Assembly (NCBI GenBank): GCA_928212115.1
Contig: CAKMRJ010005745.1
Span: 217,448,176 to 217,512,175 of the forward strand
Direction of reading: 5' to 3'
Length of the DNA stretch: 64,000 nt
Source of the DNA: Lactuca virosa
Taxonomy: Eukaryota; Streptophyta; Magnoliopsida; Asterales; Asteraceae
A program made the translations under genes and the position numbers. The notes under the pieces were generated by a model. That model was not told the origin of the DNA. It worked only from the letters and a program-made list of their open reading frames with translations, and searched no databases. Below are positions 45,310-57,001 of this stretch, piece by piece. How positions within the stretch are numbered: position 1 is the stretch's first letter; each line of letters opens with the position of its first letter.

Positions 45310-46480
45310 TAAGGGTTCATCCCTAACCTGTACATATGGAAGTCTACAATTATGAGGCTTACATTCTTCGTGAAGCGCCAGACAATCTAGGAATTAGAAT
45401 AAAGATATGTTATTTCGTTGAACATCCCAACAAGAATTTTGGGTAATTGTTTCAAAAACAAAAGGTTTGTTGCTTGAAGGGTAGCCTTCTAAAAAAAGAG
45501 CTAATATTTAAAATGGATAGTGGAAACCACAATGATCTTGACAAGTTTCAAGAGTCAACCAACAAAGAACCCAAAGTTGGCCTTAACTTTCAATTCAAGA
45601 TTACAAGAGCTATTGAGGAAAATGACATACCTCCAACACTTCCTAATAGACTTTATAGATGATGTCATATACCTAGTTTTATAGATTTTATATTACTGAG
45701 GTAAATGAGCCACTGATAAATGACAATTAGAGTATGACAGCTATCAAAAGTCATGACATTCCCTAAAAAGGCTGGGAGAAGTAAGGATGACATGGAGAGC
45801 GAGAATCAGTCCAAGTAATATTGAATCTTGGTTGATAAAATACTTGACCTTAAAACCGTAAGTGTTTGTGTATCTTTAAGAAGATAAATAAATATGGATG
45901 TGTGCAATCACATTGTCCTAGATAGAATGTTTAAGCTTATGAAGTTCATTTATGAACTAAAACAAGCATCTAAGTGAGATGGAATCTTTGTTTTAATGAC
46001 ATAATTCAAGGATTTGAATTATGAAATGAAGATGGACCATAAGGTATGTCGAAGCCAGTGGGAGCAATTAAGATTTTTGTTTCAATTAGAAACTTCAAGG
46101 ATTTTGAATTTCGAGAAATGAAGATAATCCCTATATATGTCAATGCTAGTAGGAGTACTGTTGTCACCCTTGTTATATATTTGGATAATATACAATTCAT
46201 AGGAAACAATGTTCTAACGTAGCAAGTGTAAAAGCTTAGCTTTTTTTGAGAAATTGTTTCACTTGAGACTTGTGGGAGAAACAACACACATACTGAATGT
46301 AATAAAGAGATAGATATGGGTAATTCATTAGGTTAATCCAAAGTGAATGCAATCTCGAATAAACTCGAAATAGTTCATAATGTACTCCATGACATTGAAC
46401 ATCATGAATGTCCTAGTATTAAGCTTGAAGAAATAAGTCCTGTCCCACATACTTCTACTTATGGGATCAATCATGTATGG
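45310..46480 (+). pseudogene. Copia element C3, pol remnant (integrase end to RT/RNase H linker)
   Basis: Continuation of 32394-34549 after removal of the solo LTR and one TGGAG. At 45400-45662 the integrase-RT linker is readable (KGSLLKKELIFKMDSGNHNDLDKFQES). At 45970-46240 a broken RT follows, with IYVNASRSTVVTLVIYLDN standing for the YVDD region (the second Asp is lost). Near 46440-46480 a one-base-shifted GSIMYG marks the linker to RNase H. Much of the RT N-terminus is missing or shifted. The element stops abruptly where the C4 LTR begins. Confidence 0.7.
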
Positions 46481-46871
46481 GACCAAGCTAGCTCAGTTAT
46501 ATAAAGGACCTAGCCCTTCACATTTTTGTGCACTCATCCCCCTATAAGACTTGGACGAATTTGGTTATCCCTTCTCCTCTCTTTATATTCATCCTCTTGC
46601 TAGCTTGGGTGTGATTTCATTAGAGGCACGACAATTATGGTGCTTGCTTCCAAGAGATCAACAAGAAGGTGTTCGTTATTATTTATTACAATAACAATCA
46701 ATGTATGTAATCCTTAACCCTAATTTGGTATCTTTTGAAAATAGTCTAGTGTTCTTAGGGTTTCTTTTTTATGTTCTTAGTTATAGGTTCAATAGAGAAA
46801 ACAAAGATCTTCATTAGGTTTGCATGCACACTTAAGAGTTTAAGTTTGTATGTTTTGCATAAAACCCATCA
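46481..46871 (+). repeat. 5' LTR fragment of copia C4
   Basis: Matches the distal half of the 3' LTR (TATATAAAGGACCTAGCCCTTCAC...) and ends AAACCCATCA directly before a degenerate primer-binding site, TGGTATTAGACC (46873-46884). Confidence 0.8.
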
Positions 46872-46884
46872 GTGGTATTAGACC

Positions 46885-48241
46885 TTGACTTGTTTTCTTT
46901 TGAATTTGCTATAATTGTTGAATTGATCAAATTAGGGCTTATGGAAATTAAGCCCTAAAAAGCCTAAATTTCGATTTTAGGGTTAGGGTTTTGAAACCCT
47001 AATCTTGCACCCTAAGTTTCGAAATTAGAGTTAGGGTTTTGAAATCCTAACCCTCCTCCCCAAGGATTTCGACTTTTAGGTAAGGGGTTGAAACCCTTAC
47101 CTTCCTCCCCAAGCAAGCTATTTTTCGAAAATGGTAGATGTGGTTAGGGTTTCCTAATTTTGGCAATTGTTAGTTTATCTGATTAAATAGGATAATTATT
47201 AAATTAGATAAATCCTACACCCTTTTCTCTTTTTTTTTCAAAAATTAGGGGTGAGGACTAAATTAAATCATTTTATTAATTTATTTAGATAATCCTTACA
47301 TGATTAATTAAATGTTTAATTAATAGATAATTATTTGTTTAATTTTTAAATTTAAATTAATTATTTAATTTTTGAAATTTAAATATAAACCTAGTATTTT
47401 GAAAAAAGTTTTAAAATACACCTTATACTATATGTAAAATTAAAGGTTTAAAAATTACTATATGTATAAGACTAAGTCAGTCGAACCACTAGTATGCCTT
47501 ATTTACGAAGCTAGTCTATGTGGGGGTATAAGGAAACTGCCTATAAAATGATAGTTGAATGGGAGTCCACTCTCACACTCCGCTTCCTTGATTAGTGAAG
47601 GTTCGTTAGCCGAACGGGTTTGATAGGACATTTAAATCTCATTATAATGCGATTAAAAAAAAGGTAACTAGACTATATTATTATAAATCTCAATCTTAGT
47701 TACTTTAGGTAAAATATGAATTTGTATGCTAACCCATGAAATTGCACATTATACTTTATAGTAGTTAGCGGAGTGTGTGTGGTTAATCGACACACTAATA
47801 GTGACTATAAAGAGTAATAATGGGCGCTTCAAAAATTATTGTTGATTAATGGAGTGTGTGTGGTTAACTGGCAGATTAAAATGAGATGATAAATGACATC
47901 AAGATTGTCAAGCTAATTTGCATGGTTATTCACATCTTGTTTGTCATCCTCGGTATCCCAGTCACAAATGGAAGACCATAATCTGAGATTAAACATGTCA
48001 TTGAATAGTTTCAATGCGTCTCAAAAGATCTAGGAATTTCACTTAACTTAATTTATTTCAAATTTCGATGGTGGAATTGGTAAATCGTCATTTATCTACC
48101 TTTATAAAATTTACAATTAGATTACGACATCCTTTTTCTAAGTTATGAATTTTTTAGTTGGATCCTAGTCTTAATATTTCACTTTTGGATTGTTACATTA
48201 AGGATTGTTCTTATCTAACTAAAACTACTTTTCTTTTACAG
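46885..48241 (+). other. Structured RNA leader of copia C4
   Basis: Non-coding. It shares with C1 and C2 the hairpin at 47747-47822 (apical GTGTGTGGTTAATC), a weaker one near 47835-47885, and the gag-proximal hairpin at 48106-48153 (loop ATTACGACATCCTTTTT), about 90 bases before the gag ATG. Confidence 0.6.
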
Positions 48242-49150
48242 ATGTCTACTCCAAATGATGCTTCTTGTTCCTCCTCCTCCTCTTCCAATCATAAATTTTC
48301 CTTGTTGAACATCTGCTCCAAGGTAACATTAGATAACACCAACTACAATGACTGGATGCATAACATCAAGATGGCCCTTCGTTTCTAGGACAAGGAGTAT
48401 GTTATTGAGAAACCATTAAATGAGATTAACGAACAGAAGGCCACTTCTGAAGAAATGGTCGCCTACAAGAAGTACTAAAATGATACAACAAATGTTTCTT
48501 GCATCATGGTGGCCACGATGACTCCTGAATTGCAAAGATACTATGAGGATTACTGGCCATACGAGATGAACAAAGACCTTATGGAAAAGTACCATAAGCG
48601 AGCTCGTCAAGAAAAGTACAAGGTGATAAAGTCCATCATAGCAAGAAAGATGAAAAAGGGAGAATCTGTTATCATCCACGTACAAAGAATGCAACGATAC
48701 ATGGATTGGTTTGTAAATCTCCATGTGAGTTTTAATGAGGAGTTGGATATTGACATAGTCTTGAACTCCTTGCCATGTTGTTATGATCAGTTCGTCTTGA
48801 CCTATCATTTTAACAACAATGAGACCACTTTGTCTCAATTGCATAACCTCCTGCGAATAGCTGAAGCAGGGATGAAGGGAAAAAGTGTTGCCTCCACTCC
48901 TGATAGTGCTCCCATTCTGGCCATTGGTCAAGGGAAAGGGGAAAAAAGAGGAAAGGTCCTCCAAATCAAAACAGTAAGGCAAAGTCTCAAGCTGTGTCAT
49001 CAAGCAATGGACCCAAAGGTAAATCCAGTACTGATGCTCCACCTGTCTCTGATCCCAAAGAGGCCACTTGCTTCTACTACAATGACAAAGGGCATTGGAA
49101 ATGAAGTTGCCCAAAATATTTGCAAGACATTAAAGATGGAAAAGTGAAGC
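48242..49150 (+). pseudogene. Copia gag of C4 (stops and frameshift)
   Basis: Begins at ATG 48242 with a Ser-rich start (MSTPNDASCSSSSSS), then NYNDWMHNIKMALRF, the N-terminal copia gag signature. In-frame stops lie at 48386-48388 and about 48476-48478. 48506-48940 encodes the UBN2-type capsid core (KMKKGESVIIHVQRM; LPCCYDQFVLTYHF). A frameshift near 48940 puts the Lys-rich nucleocapsid and zinc knuckle in another frame (about 49066-49140). There the knuckle reads CFYYNDKGHWK-stop-SC, so its second Cys is lost. A 232-codon minus-strand frame here is antisense to gag. Confidence 0.8.
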
Positions 49151-49794
49151 CGAATTCTACATGTATATACACTATCTTATCTAATAACTCATCATCTTCT
49201 CGTTCTTGGGTCCTTGATACAAGATGTGGTATTCACATTTGTTCTGATTTGCAAGGGCTAAGAAGAAGTGAGGACGTGGAGCATAGTAGAATAAACTTGA
49301 TCATGGGGAATAGGCGATCTTCACCTGTCACCAAGATTGGATTTTATAGTCTAGTGCTTAGTGATGGAGTTAGTTTAGATTTATTAAATTGTTGCTACTC
49401 GTTAGAAATGACACAAAACATTACTTCCTTTCATGCATTGTTTAAACAAGGTTTTAGATATTCCTTAAGGGATGAGAATGGTTCTATTTCTGCTTATAAA
49501 AATGGTATTTTTTATTTTGAAGCTTTACCTTGTGATGTTGTGTATGACACTGTGATGTGTGTAGACAATTTAGGCAATAGTTTATTTCAAATTGATTTGT
49601 CTAATGGTATAGAAAAAGCATGCTTGTGGCATTGTTGTCTTGGACACATTAACAAGAAACGCATAGCCCAAAAGGATAGAGTGTTGGAATCATTTGACCT
49701 AAGGTCGGATGATGAATGCGAATCTTGTCTTTTGGGTAAGATGACAAAATCACCTTTTATTGGATCATGTGAAAGAGGGAAGGTTTGTTGGACC
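49151..49794 (+). pseudogene. Copia protease and pre-integrase domain of C4
   Basis: Open from 49120 to 49809. The protease motif reads VLDTRCGIHICS: copia proteases have D-[ST]-G, and here Gly is Arg, which would disable it. The GAG-pre-integrase domain follows (LWHCCLGHINKKRIAQ; CESCLLGKMTKSPF), carrying the His2-Cys2 zinc ligands of copia integrase. The frame is cut by a hAT-type insertion at 49795 and resumes after 50630. Confidence 0.8.
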
Positions 49795-50449
49795 CTATGT
49801 AGTCAATAGCGGCGCTATAGCGGTGCTATAGCGGCGCTATAGCGGTTAGCGGAGGTAAGGAAACGCTATTTCAAAATAGCGGTTTAGAATAGCGGTGGCG
49901 CTATTAGCGCCGCGATTTACTGCTATTTACCGTGATTATGGTCACCACTATAGCGGCGCTATAACCGCTATTTGAATAAATTCCATTTTTGGGCTATTTT
50001 ACATAAAAAAAACATTTTTTTGTGTCATTCCATTGAATAAAATTATTTTTTCTTAGCCAAAACCAAAACTTTTGTGTCATTCCATTGAATAAAATTGTAA
50101 TTTTGTGACTGTCATGACATCCATTGAAACCATGTATGTGTTGTCTTGTTAATTGTGTTGAAAACTTGAAGTACTACATTATGATTAACTATCAAATTGC
50201 TTAATCATTTTATTTGATAACTGTAATTGTGTTGAAGTATGAAAAAATAGTAAGTATTGCATATGTTCTCTTGTTAATTGTGTTAAAGTATGACTAACTG
50301 GGGCATTGGTAACCGATCTGTGAAGTATGATTAACTAATTATGATATGTGAAGTATGATTAACGAAATATGATATGTGAATTATGATTTACTGATTAACT
50401 AATTAACTGGATTGGGTTGAACTTTAAAGTATGATTTACTGATTAATAC

Positions 50450-50513
<64 letters not shown>

Positions 50514-50622
50514 TCTAAATAATATAAAAAACGCTATAACACCGCTATACCACCGCGAAAACCGTGATTTCAAATAGCGGCCGGTGACCGCTATTATATT
50601 TTTGACCGCGATAACTGCTTAG
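49795..50622. mobile_element. Non-autonomous hAT-type element with CGCTATAGCGG repeats, 828 bp
   Basis: Inserted in the integrase-encoding text with 8-bp target duplication GTTGGACC (49787-49794 and 50623-50630). Ends CTATGTAGTCAATAGCGG and, inverted, CTAAGCAGTTATCGCGG, are imperfect inverted repeats. Both ends are packed with palindromic CGCTATAGCGG/GCGGCGCTATAG units. The AT-rich centre contains a TA run (50455-50510). No transposase frame. Confidence 0.85.
50455..50510. repeat. (TA)n microsatellite
   Basis: About 55 bases of alternating TA inside the 828-bp hAT-type element. Confidence 0.95.
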
Positions 50623-50630
50623 GTTGGACC

Positions 50631-51255
50631 TCATACACTCAAATGTGTATGGGCCCTTCAGATCCACCAGAAGGGATACAAATTGATTCTATGTGACTTT
50701 CACTGATGATTATAGAAGATATGGTTATATCTACTTAATCAAGCATAACTCAGAAACCTTTGAAAAGTTCAAAGAGTTTAAACATGAAGTCGAGAATCAA
50801 TTCGACAGGAAGATAAATGTGCTCTGTTTAGATAGAGGCGGAGAGTATCTTAATATCGAGTTCCACGACTACCTCAAGAAATGTGGAATTGTTTCACAAT
50901 TAACACCTCCTAGAACACCGCAACTTATGGTGTGGCTGAGAGACGAAATCAAACCTTGTTAGACATGGTTCATTCCATGATGAGTTGAGCTTCTCTTCCA
51001 ATTTCATTATGGAGGTATGCCTTAGAGACTGTCGCCCATATTCTTATTCTTGTCCCAACTAAGAAGGTTGCCAAAACACCTCACTAGATGTGGATAGAGA
51101 AAGTTGCCTCGTTAGCACATATCAAGGTTTAGGGTTGTGAAGCTTTGGTTAGAAGAGAGACTCACGACAAGCTTGAACATCGAAGTGAGGGATATATTTT
51201 TATCAGCTCTCCATGGAATTTCTTTGGATATTTGTTCTACAGACCTAGTGAGAAC
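50631..51255 (+). pseudogene. Copia integrase of C4
   Basis: Resumes in text meaning DLIHSNVYGPFR. 50693-50962 is open and covers the core: FTDDYRRYGYIYLIKHNSE with an Asp of the D,D-35-E set, then LDRGGEYLNIEFHDYLKK and GIVSQLTPPRTPQ. An indel after TPQ destroys the segment that normally carries the catalytic Glu. From 50960 stops accumulate but GCEALVRRETHDKLE-like and FGYLFYRPSEN text is readable to the C5 insertion at 51256. Confidence 0.8.
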
Positions 51256-51328
51256 TGTTGGATAAGGTGTCTAAGTCCATAACTATATTTGGTATGTACT
51301 TGACCCAACCCGGCATGGTCCATTTGGG

Positions 51329-52702
51329 TTGCACTTCACTCAAACTCAGGGAGTTAACTATGATGAAACCTTCTCACCAGTATCAAAGATTAAGTCGATT
51401 AGGGTTATGCTAGCCATTGCTGCATTTCATGATTATGAAATATGGCAAATGGATGTCAAAACCGCTTTACTTAATGGAAAGTTGGCTGAGGATCTTTACA
51501 TGAGTCAGCCAGAGGGTTTTGTCAATGCAGATTACCCTGATAGAGTGTGCAAGCTTGAGGAATCCATTTATGGATTGAAACAAGCATCTCGCAGCTGGAA
51601 TATTTCTTTTGATGAGAAAGTCAAAGAGTTCGGTTTTTCGAGAAGCGAAGATGAGTCATGTGTATATGTCAGAGCTAGTGGGAGTATAGTTAGCTTTTTG
51701 GTACTATATGTGGATGACATACTACTCATAGTAAATGACATCCCAACTTTGCAGGAGATTAAGTCCTGGCTTGGGAAGTGTTTCGCTATAAAGGACCTTG
51801 GAGAAGCTGCCTATATCATAGGGATAAGGATATTGAGAGAAAGGAGTAAAAGACTAGTTGGACTTAGTCAGAGCACCTACTTGGACAAGGTGTTGAAAAG
51901 GTTCAACATGCAAAATTCCAAGAAAGGTGATTTACCGATCCAAAGAGATGCCAAACTAAGCAAGGCTCAGAGTCCGAGTACAGAGGCTGAGATAGCTGAG
52001 ATGAGTCGATTACCATATGCTTCCGCTGTTGGCTCGATCGTGTATGCTATGACTTGTACCCGCCCTGATGTGGCCTTTGCTTTGACCATGGTCAGTAGAT
52101 ATCAGGGGAATCCTGGCAAGGCTCACTGGACTGCAGTGAAGAACATTCTCAAGTACCTGCGGAGGACTAAGGATTGGGTCCTTACCCTTGGTGGGAGTGA
52201 TGACTTGAGAGTAGTGGGGTATAGTGATGCTAGCTTTCAGACTGATAGGGATAATTTCCGCTCTCAGTCGGGCTGGGTCTTTACCATGAATGGAGGAGCA
52301 ATTACTTGGAAAAGTTCCAAGCAGGAGACAGTAGCTGATTCGACTTGTGAATCAGAGTACATAGAAGCGAGTGAAGTGGCTAAGGATGCGATATGGCTGA
52401 GGAACTTCATCGGAGACCTTGGAGTTGTACCAGCTATAAAGGAGCCTATGGAGATTTTCTGTGACAGCAATAGTGCGGTTACCTTAGCCAAGGAACCGAG
52501 AGATCATGGCAGATCCAGACACATTGACAGAAAATATCACTTCATAAGACACAAGATAGAAGAAGGACTCCTCGTTCCAGAGAGGGTATCGTCAGAAGAG
52601 AACCTAGCAGATCCCGTCATGAAGGGACTGACTATGGTTAGGCATTTGCAGCATGCGAGGCGCATCAGGCTGAGAACGATATTAGTTTTACAGAGTAGAT
52701 AG
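51329..52702 (+). CDS. RT/RNase H of copia C5 (open 457-codon frame, N-terminally truncated)
   Basis: The longest intact enzymatic frame in the window. It opens at a TTG in the LTR stub with no ATG nearby, so a true start is lacking. In order: the RT core from TQTQGVNYDETFSPVSKIKS; the first catalytic Asp region QMDVKTALLNG; YGLKQASRSWN; the YVDD box LYVDDILLI; then GSIVYAMTCTRPDVAFA; and RNase H with GYSDASF (Asp), DSTCESEYIEASE (Glu) and FCDSNSAVTLAKEP (Asp). It ends just after HIDRKYHFIRHKIEEG...ENLADPVMKG, the normal copia C-terminus. Catalytic residues look intact, but the fingers subdomain is missing and nothing suggests expression. The open frame points to fairly recent insertion or deletion. 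Confidence 0.85.
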   Translation: MHFTQTQGVNYDETFSPVSKIKSIRVMLAIAAFHDYEIWQMDVKTALLNGKLAEDLYMSQPEGFVNADYPDRVCKLEESIYGLKQASRSWNISFDEKVKEFGFSRSEDESCVYVRASGSIVSFLVLYVDDILLIVNDIPTLQEIKSWLGKCFAIKDLGEAAYIIGIRILRERSKRLVGLSQSTYLDKVLKRFNMQNSKKGDLPIQRDAKLSKAQSPSTEAEIAEMSRLPYASAVGSIVYAMTCTRPDVAFALTMVSRYQGNPGKAHWTAVKNILKYLRRTKDWVLTLGGSDDLRVVGYSDASFQTDRDNFRSQSGWVFTMNGGAITWKSSKQETVADSTCESEYIEASEVAKDAIWLRNFIGDLGVVPAIKEPMEIFCDSNSAVTLAKEPRDHGRSRHIDRKYHFIRHKIEEGLLVPERVSSEENLADPVMKGLTMVRHLQHARRIRLRTILVLQSR

Positions 52703-53536
52703 CTATTTCTGAAACTTGTAAAATGTAATTGACATTTGATGATTAAATAAAAGTTGTTGTTTATTTATAAGTAAGGTGTTGCTATCTTGTGTCAATCGTT
52801 TACTGTTTCAACTTTGCATGTTTTGACTTCCATAATAATTACTTTATTCTAATTCTCCACAGTCAGTCATACTTTGGAAGTAGGTATGAATCAAGACTAT
52901 CATGAATTGGGCTTGTAGATGTCTAAGGTATTGGACATAGCAAAAGTTGCTACAACATTCATGAGTGCTCATAAGTTCTGAGTATTGGATTAAACCCACG
53001 CTCACTTGTATCACTTCATGGAATTTATCTCGAGTGATCGTGAGACGGTAATATCATATAAGTCTTCAAACCTAGAGATATGAGTTGTTGACTATGAGTT
53101 GGTTGTGCATTGATTGTACGAAAACGAATCAGTAACTTGATGTCATAAAACGTGCCTTTGTGTATGATTCAATAAGTAGTTAGTACAAGCATATGAGTCG
53201 AAGTTTATCTGTTCCTTTTAGTCCTTAGAGGATTAAAAGCGATATCTGGGGCCCTCGATGATTTTGTTTTGACCTATGTGCCGGGCCCGGTCAGAACCAA
53301 ATTGATATGTTCAATTTAGTTCTATGTCAAACAGATCGGAAATCGGGAAACAAACTGCTGGACAATAAGCATTGTTCCATGTATTGTTCCGGCTGATATC
53401 TAGAATAGAGGATTATATGATCACTTATCTAAAATGGCACTTCATAGTTCAATAGAGTTTTATGAGCTACGATTGCTAGTCGGTTCCTGAAGTCATACTT
53501 GCAACTATAGTTATCAGACTTATCCAAGTGGGAGAC
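52703..53536 (+). other. 3' untranslated internal segment of C5
   Basis: Between the RNase H stop and the 3' LTR; homologous to 18240-19003 of C1 and 56130-57001 of C4. Ends AAGTGGGAGAC, the polypurine tract. No frame is seen. Confidence 0.65.
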
Positions 53537-54276
53537 TGTTGGATAAGGTGTCTAAGTCCATAACTATATTTGGTATGTACTTGACCCGACCTGGCATGGT
53601 CCATTTGGGTTGCAATTCACCGAAACAATTTATATGGATAATCTTTTGAGAATAGTATATTTATGATTTATTAATATATTATAAGTTATAATATATTAAT
53701 ATGAAATCATATTATTTAATTAGTATTGATCAAGAATTAATTTGGTGATCAAATGAGACTAATTAATTATGGACTCTTATATATATAGAATGGGCCAATG
53801 TTCATTTAGGATGGGCTAAGCTTACATGGATAGTCCATGGAGTTTTTAACCCATGGATCCTATGGAAATGAAAGGTCATGGGTATTAGGGTTTACATGGA
53901 TGTAACCCTAATCCACCATACTATATAAAGAGGTCTTAGGCACATGAAATGGCACTAGTATGTGTGAGATCAAAGGTGGACCGATTTCTACAAGTGCATA
54001 CTATTCTCTCAAGGCTTCCAAGTTGGTTTGGTGATTTGTGATTCCACTTGAGGCATCCACATTATTGGTGTTAGGCTCTTGAAGCTCCAAGCAATCAACC
54101 ACAAGAAAAGGTATGTTATTCTACTAAGGTTTTATATTACAAGTACCCCATAACATGCTAGTTAGGTTGAGAACCTTGGAAAATCAAATTTGCATGTATA
54201 ATAGAGAAAACATAGATCCAAGGTTTCTAGGGTTGCATGTACACCATAGGAGTATTAGAATGCTCAAAACCCATCA
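53537..54276 (+). repeat. 3' LTR of copia C5
   Basis: TGTTGGATAAGG...AACCCATCA, 740 bp. Its first 77 bases match the 5' stub at 51256. TATATAAAG lies near 53930. Confidence 0.9.
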
Positions 54277-56130
54277 AGAATGTGGTATTTTGATAGAGAG
54301 AACTCATATGCAAAGAGGATAGTGGGAGTGTCATTGATCTTGAAGAGATTCAACAATCAAATGATGAAGGAACCTCTGAAGACGATAGGGTTCAACCAAA
54401 GGAAGAGATTCTAGTTAAACCGGTTGACGATTCATTACCTATTAGGCATTCCAGTAGAGTTAGAATGCCACCTGAGTTCTATGGTTTCCATATTACTACA
54501 AATGGTGATACGTTTATCAGTGATAGTACACTGGTAAATTTGGATGAGCCGACTAACTACAAGGAAGCAATGGCATGCCCTGAGGCAGCCAAATGGCAAG
54601 AGGCAATGGACAGCGAGATCAAGTCCATGTATGACAACCAAGTTTGGAATTTGGTTGATAATATACAAGGTCGTAAGACAGTTGGATGCAAATGGATCTT
54701 CAAGAAGAAGACCGACATGGATGGAAAGGTACACAATTTCAAGGCTCGACTGGGTGTGAAGGGCTTTACTTAAACCCCAGGGGTTGACTATGATGAGACC
54801 TTCTCACCAGTGGCTAAGATAAAATCTATTAGGATAATGCTCGCCATAGCTGCATTTCATGACTATGAAAGTTAGCATATGGATGTCAAAACCGCTTTCC
54901 TTAATGGGAAGTTGGTTGAGGATGTTTACATGAGTCGACCAGAGGATTTTGTTGATGAAAAGTTTCCCAATAGAGTGTGTAAGCTTGAGAAATAAATCTA
55001 TGGATTAAAACAAGCTTCTCGCAGATGGAATCTTTGCTTTGACGAAAAGTTCAAGGAGTTTGGCTTCTCCATAAGTGAAGATGAGTCATGTGTATATTTC
55101 AAAGCTAGTGGGACTATAGTAACCTTCCTGGTATTGTATGTTGATGACATACTTATTATAGGAAACGACGTTCCAACTTTACAAGTGGTTAAGTCCTGGC
55201 TTGGAAAGTGTTTCGCTATGAAGGATCTGAGAGAGGCTGCTTATATTTTAGGGATAAGAATTCTAAGAGACAAGAGTAAGAGACTAATTGGACTTAGTCA
55301 AGGGACATACTTGGAAAAGGTGCTAAAATGTTTTAGTATGGAAAATTCCAAGAAAGGAGAACTACTGATCCAGAGTAATACCAAACTAAGTAAGACTCAG
55401 AGCCCGAGTACTGATGTAGAGATAACAGAAATGATTCGGATTCCATATGCTTCCGACGTTGGATCGATAATGTATTTTATGACATGTACTCACCTTAATG
55501 TGTCCTTCGCTTTGAGAATGGTCAGTTGTTATCAGGGAAATCCTGGTAAAGCTCATTGGATAGCAGTTAAGCATATTCTCAAGTATCTGTGAAGGACAAA
55601 AGACAGGGTCCTAGTACTTGGTGGCAATGATACATTGAGAGTAACTGGGTATAGTGACGCCAGCTTTAAAACGGACAGAGACAACTTCCGTTCTCAATCT
55701 GGCTAGGTGTTTACCTTAAATGGAGTAGCGGTTAGTTCGAAAAGTTCCAAGCAAGAGATAGTGGTTGATTCTACATGTGAATCAGAGTACATAGCGGCAA
55801 GTGAAGCATCAAAGGAGGAAATTTGGTTGAAGAACTTCATCGGAGACCTTGGAGTTGTTCCAGCCATCAAGGAGCCAATGTAAATTTACCGTGATAATGA
55901 AGGAGCGGTTGCCTTGACAAAGGAACCAATAGATCATGACAGATCAAGACATATCGACAGAAAATACTATTTCATCAAACATAGAGTAGAAGAAGGTCAC
56001 CTCGTAGTGAAGAGGGTATCAACTGAAGAGAATCTTGCAAATCCACTCACAAAGGGTCTGAGTAGGGCTAAAACATGTTCAGCATGCTAGGAGCATTGGT
56101 CTGAAAGATGATATTAGTTTTAGTAGTTAA
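54277..56130 (+). pseudogene. Copia RT/RNase H of C4 (several stops)
   Basis: Continues the integrase of C4 beyond C5. The linker SSRVRMPPEFYGFHIT is followed by EAMDSEIKSMYDNQVWNLVD and GCKWIFKKKTDMDGKVHNFKA, the copia RT N-terminus (54465-54773), ending in TAA. The text carries on with the first Asp region (MDVKTAFLNGKL), a stop within YGLKQAS-flanking text (about 54993), the YVDD box LYVDDILII (55131-55157) and an open stretch 55134-55592. RNase H has stops near 55590, 55704 and 55880, yet keeps GYSDASF and DSTCESEYIAASEA. It is the intact-length homologue of the C5 frame, with at least five nonsense codons. Confidence 0.85.
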
Positions 56131-57001
56131 ATAGTTAGTTGAAACTTGTAACAAAGTAAATGTAATTGACTTTTGGTGATTAAATAATAGAGAATTATAT
56201 ATGATTTTGTTTACTACCTTTTTTCAATTATTTATTATTGTATTTCATTTTGCATGTTCTACTTCCCGAATTATTCGATTATTAAAACTCCACAATCAAT
56301 CATACTTTTGGAAATAAATAGTGAATTAAGACTGTCATGAATTAGATTGTAGATTGTCTAAATAGTTTTAAACGTAGAAATTGTATTGTTGCGATGTTTA
56401 TGAGTACTTTGAAATTGAGATTTAAGTATTGGATTAACTCACGCTCAGAGAATTACTTCATGGAATTTATCACGAGTAATTCTGAGACGATAATATCTTA
56501 TAATCTTGAAACGAAGATATATGAGTTGTGGTTTACAAGTCAGTTGTGCATTGATGACACGTAAAAAGAAATAGTAACTTGATGTTATAAAACATATTGT
56601 TGTGCATAATTTGATGAGTAAATGGTGCAAGCATATAAGTCAAAGTTTATTTGTTCCTTTTGTCTTAATGGGAAAAGCGATATCTTTGGGCCCCTCGGTG
56701 ATTTGGTGTTGACTTATAGTGTTGGGCCCGGCCAGGATTAAATTAATGTGTTCGATTAGAAGTTCTATGTCATTACAAATCAGAAATCGGGAAACAAAGT
56801 ATTGGACAATGAGATTGATTATGTTCCATGTCTCATGTTCGAATGATATCTTGCAGAACGGAGGATTATATGATCACTTATCTTAGGACACGTAACTGAC
56901 TGGGTCAGAGTTCGGCATCGGCTTTTGGAAGCTATAATTTGTTGATCGATTCAGAAGTTATACTGACAATTATAGTTATTAGACTTATCCAAGTGGGAGA
57001 C

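Larger units (their letters stand above)
51256..54276 (+). mobile_element. Copia element C5, internally deleted, nested in C4
   Basis: The 5' LTR is reduced to its first 77-80 bases (51256-about 51334), joined directly to RT-coding text at a TTCAC microhomology. The 3' LTR is complete (53537-54276, 740 bp). Target duplication AGAAC (51251-51255) versus AGAAT (54277-54281), one mismatch. Removing C5 rejoins PSEN to NVVF-like host text. Gag, protease, integrase and the RT N-terminus are gone, as is the primer-binding site. Confidence 0.85.

Noticed and set aside
48416..49114. 232-codon minus-strand open frame
   Set aside because: It lies antisense to the C4 gag, whose copia signatures are on the plus strand; no domain is recognisable on the minus strand.
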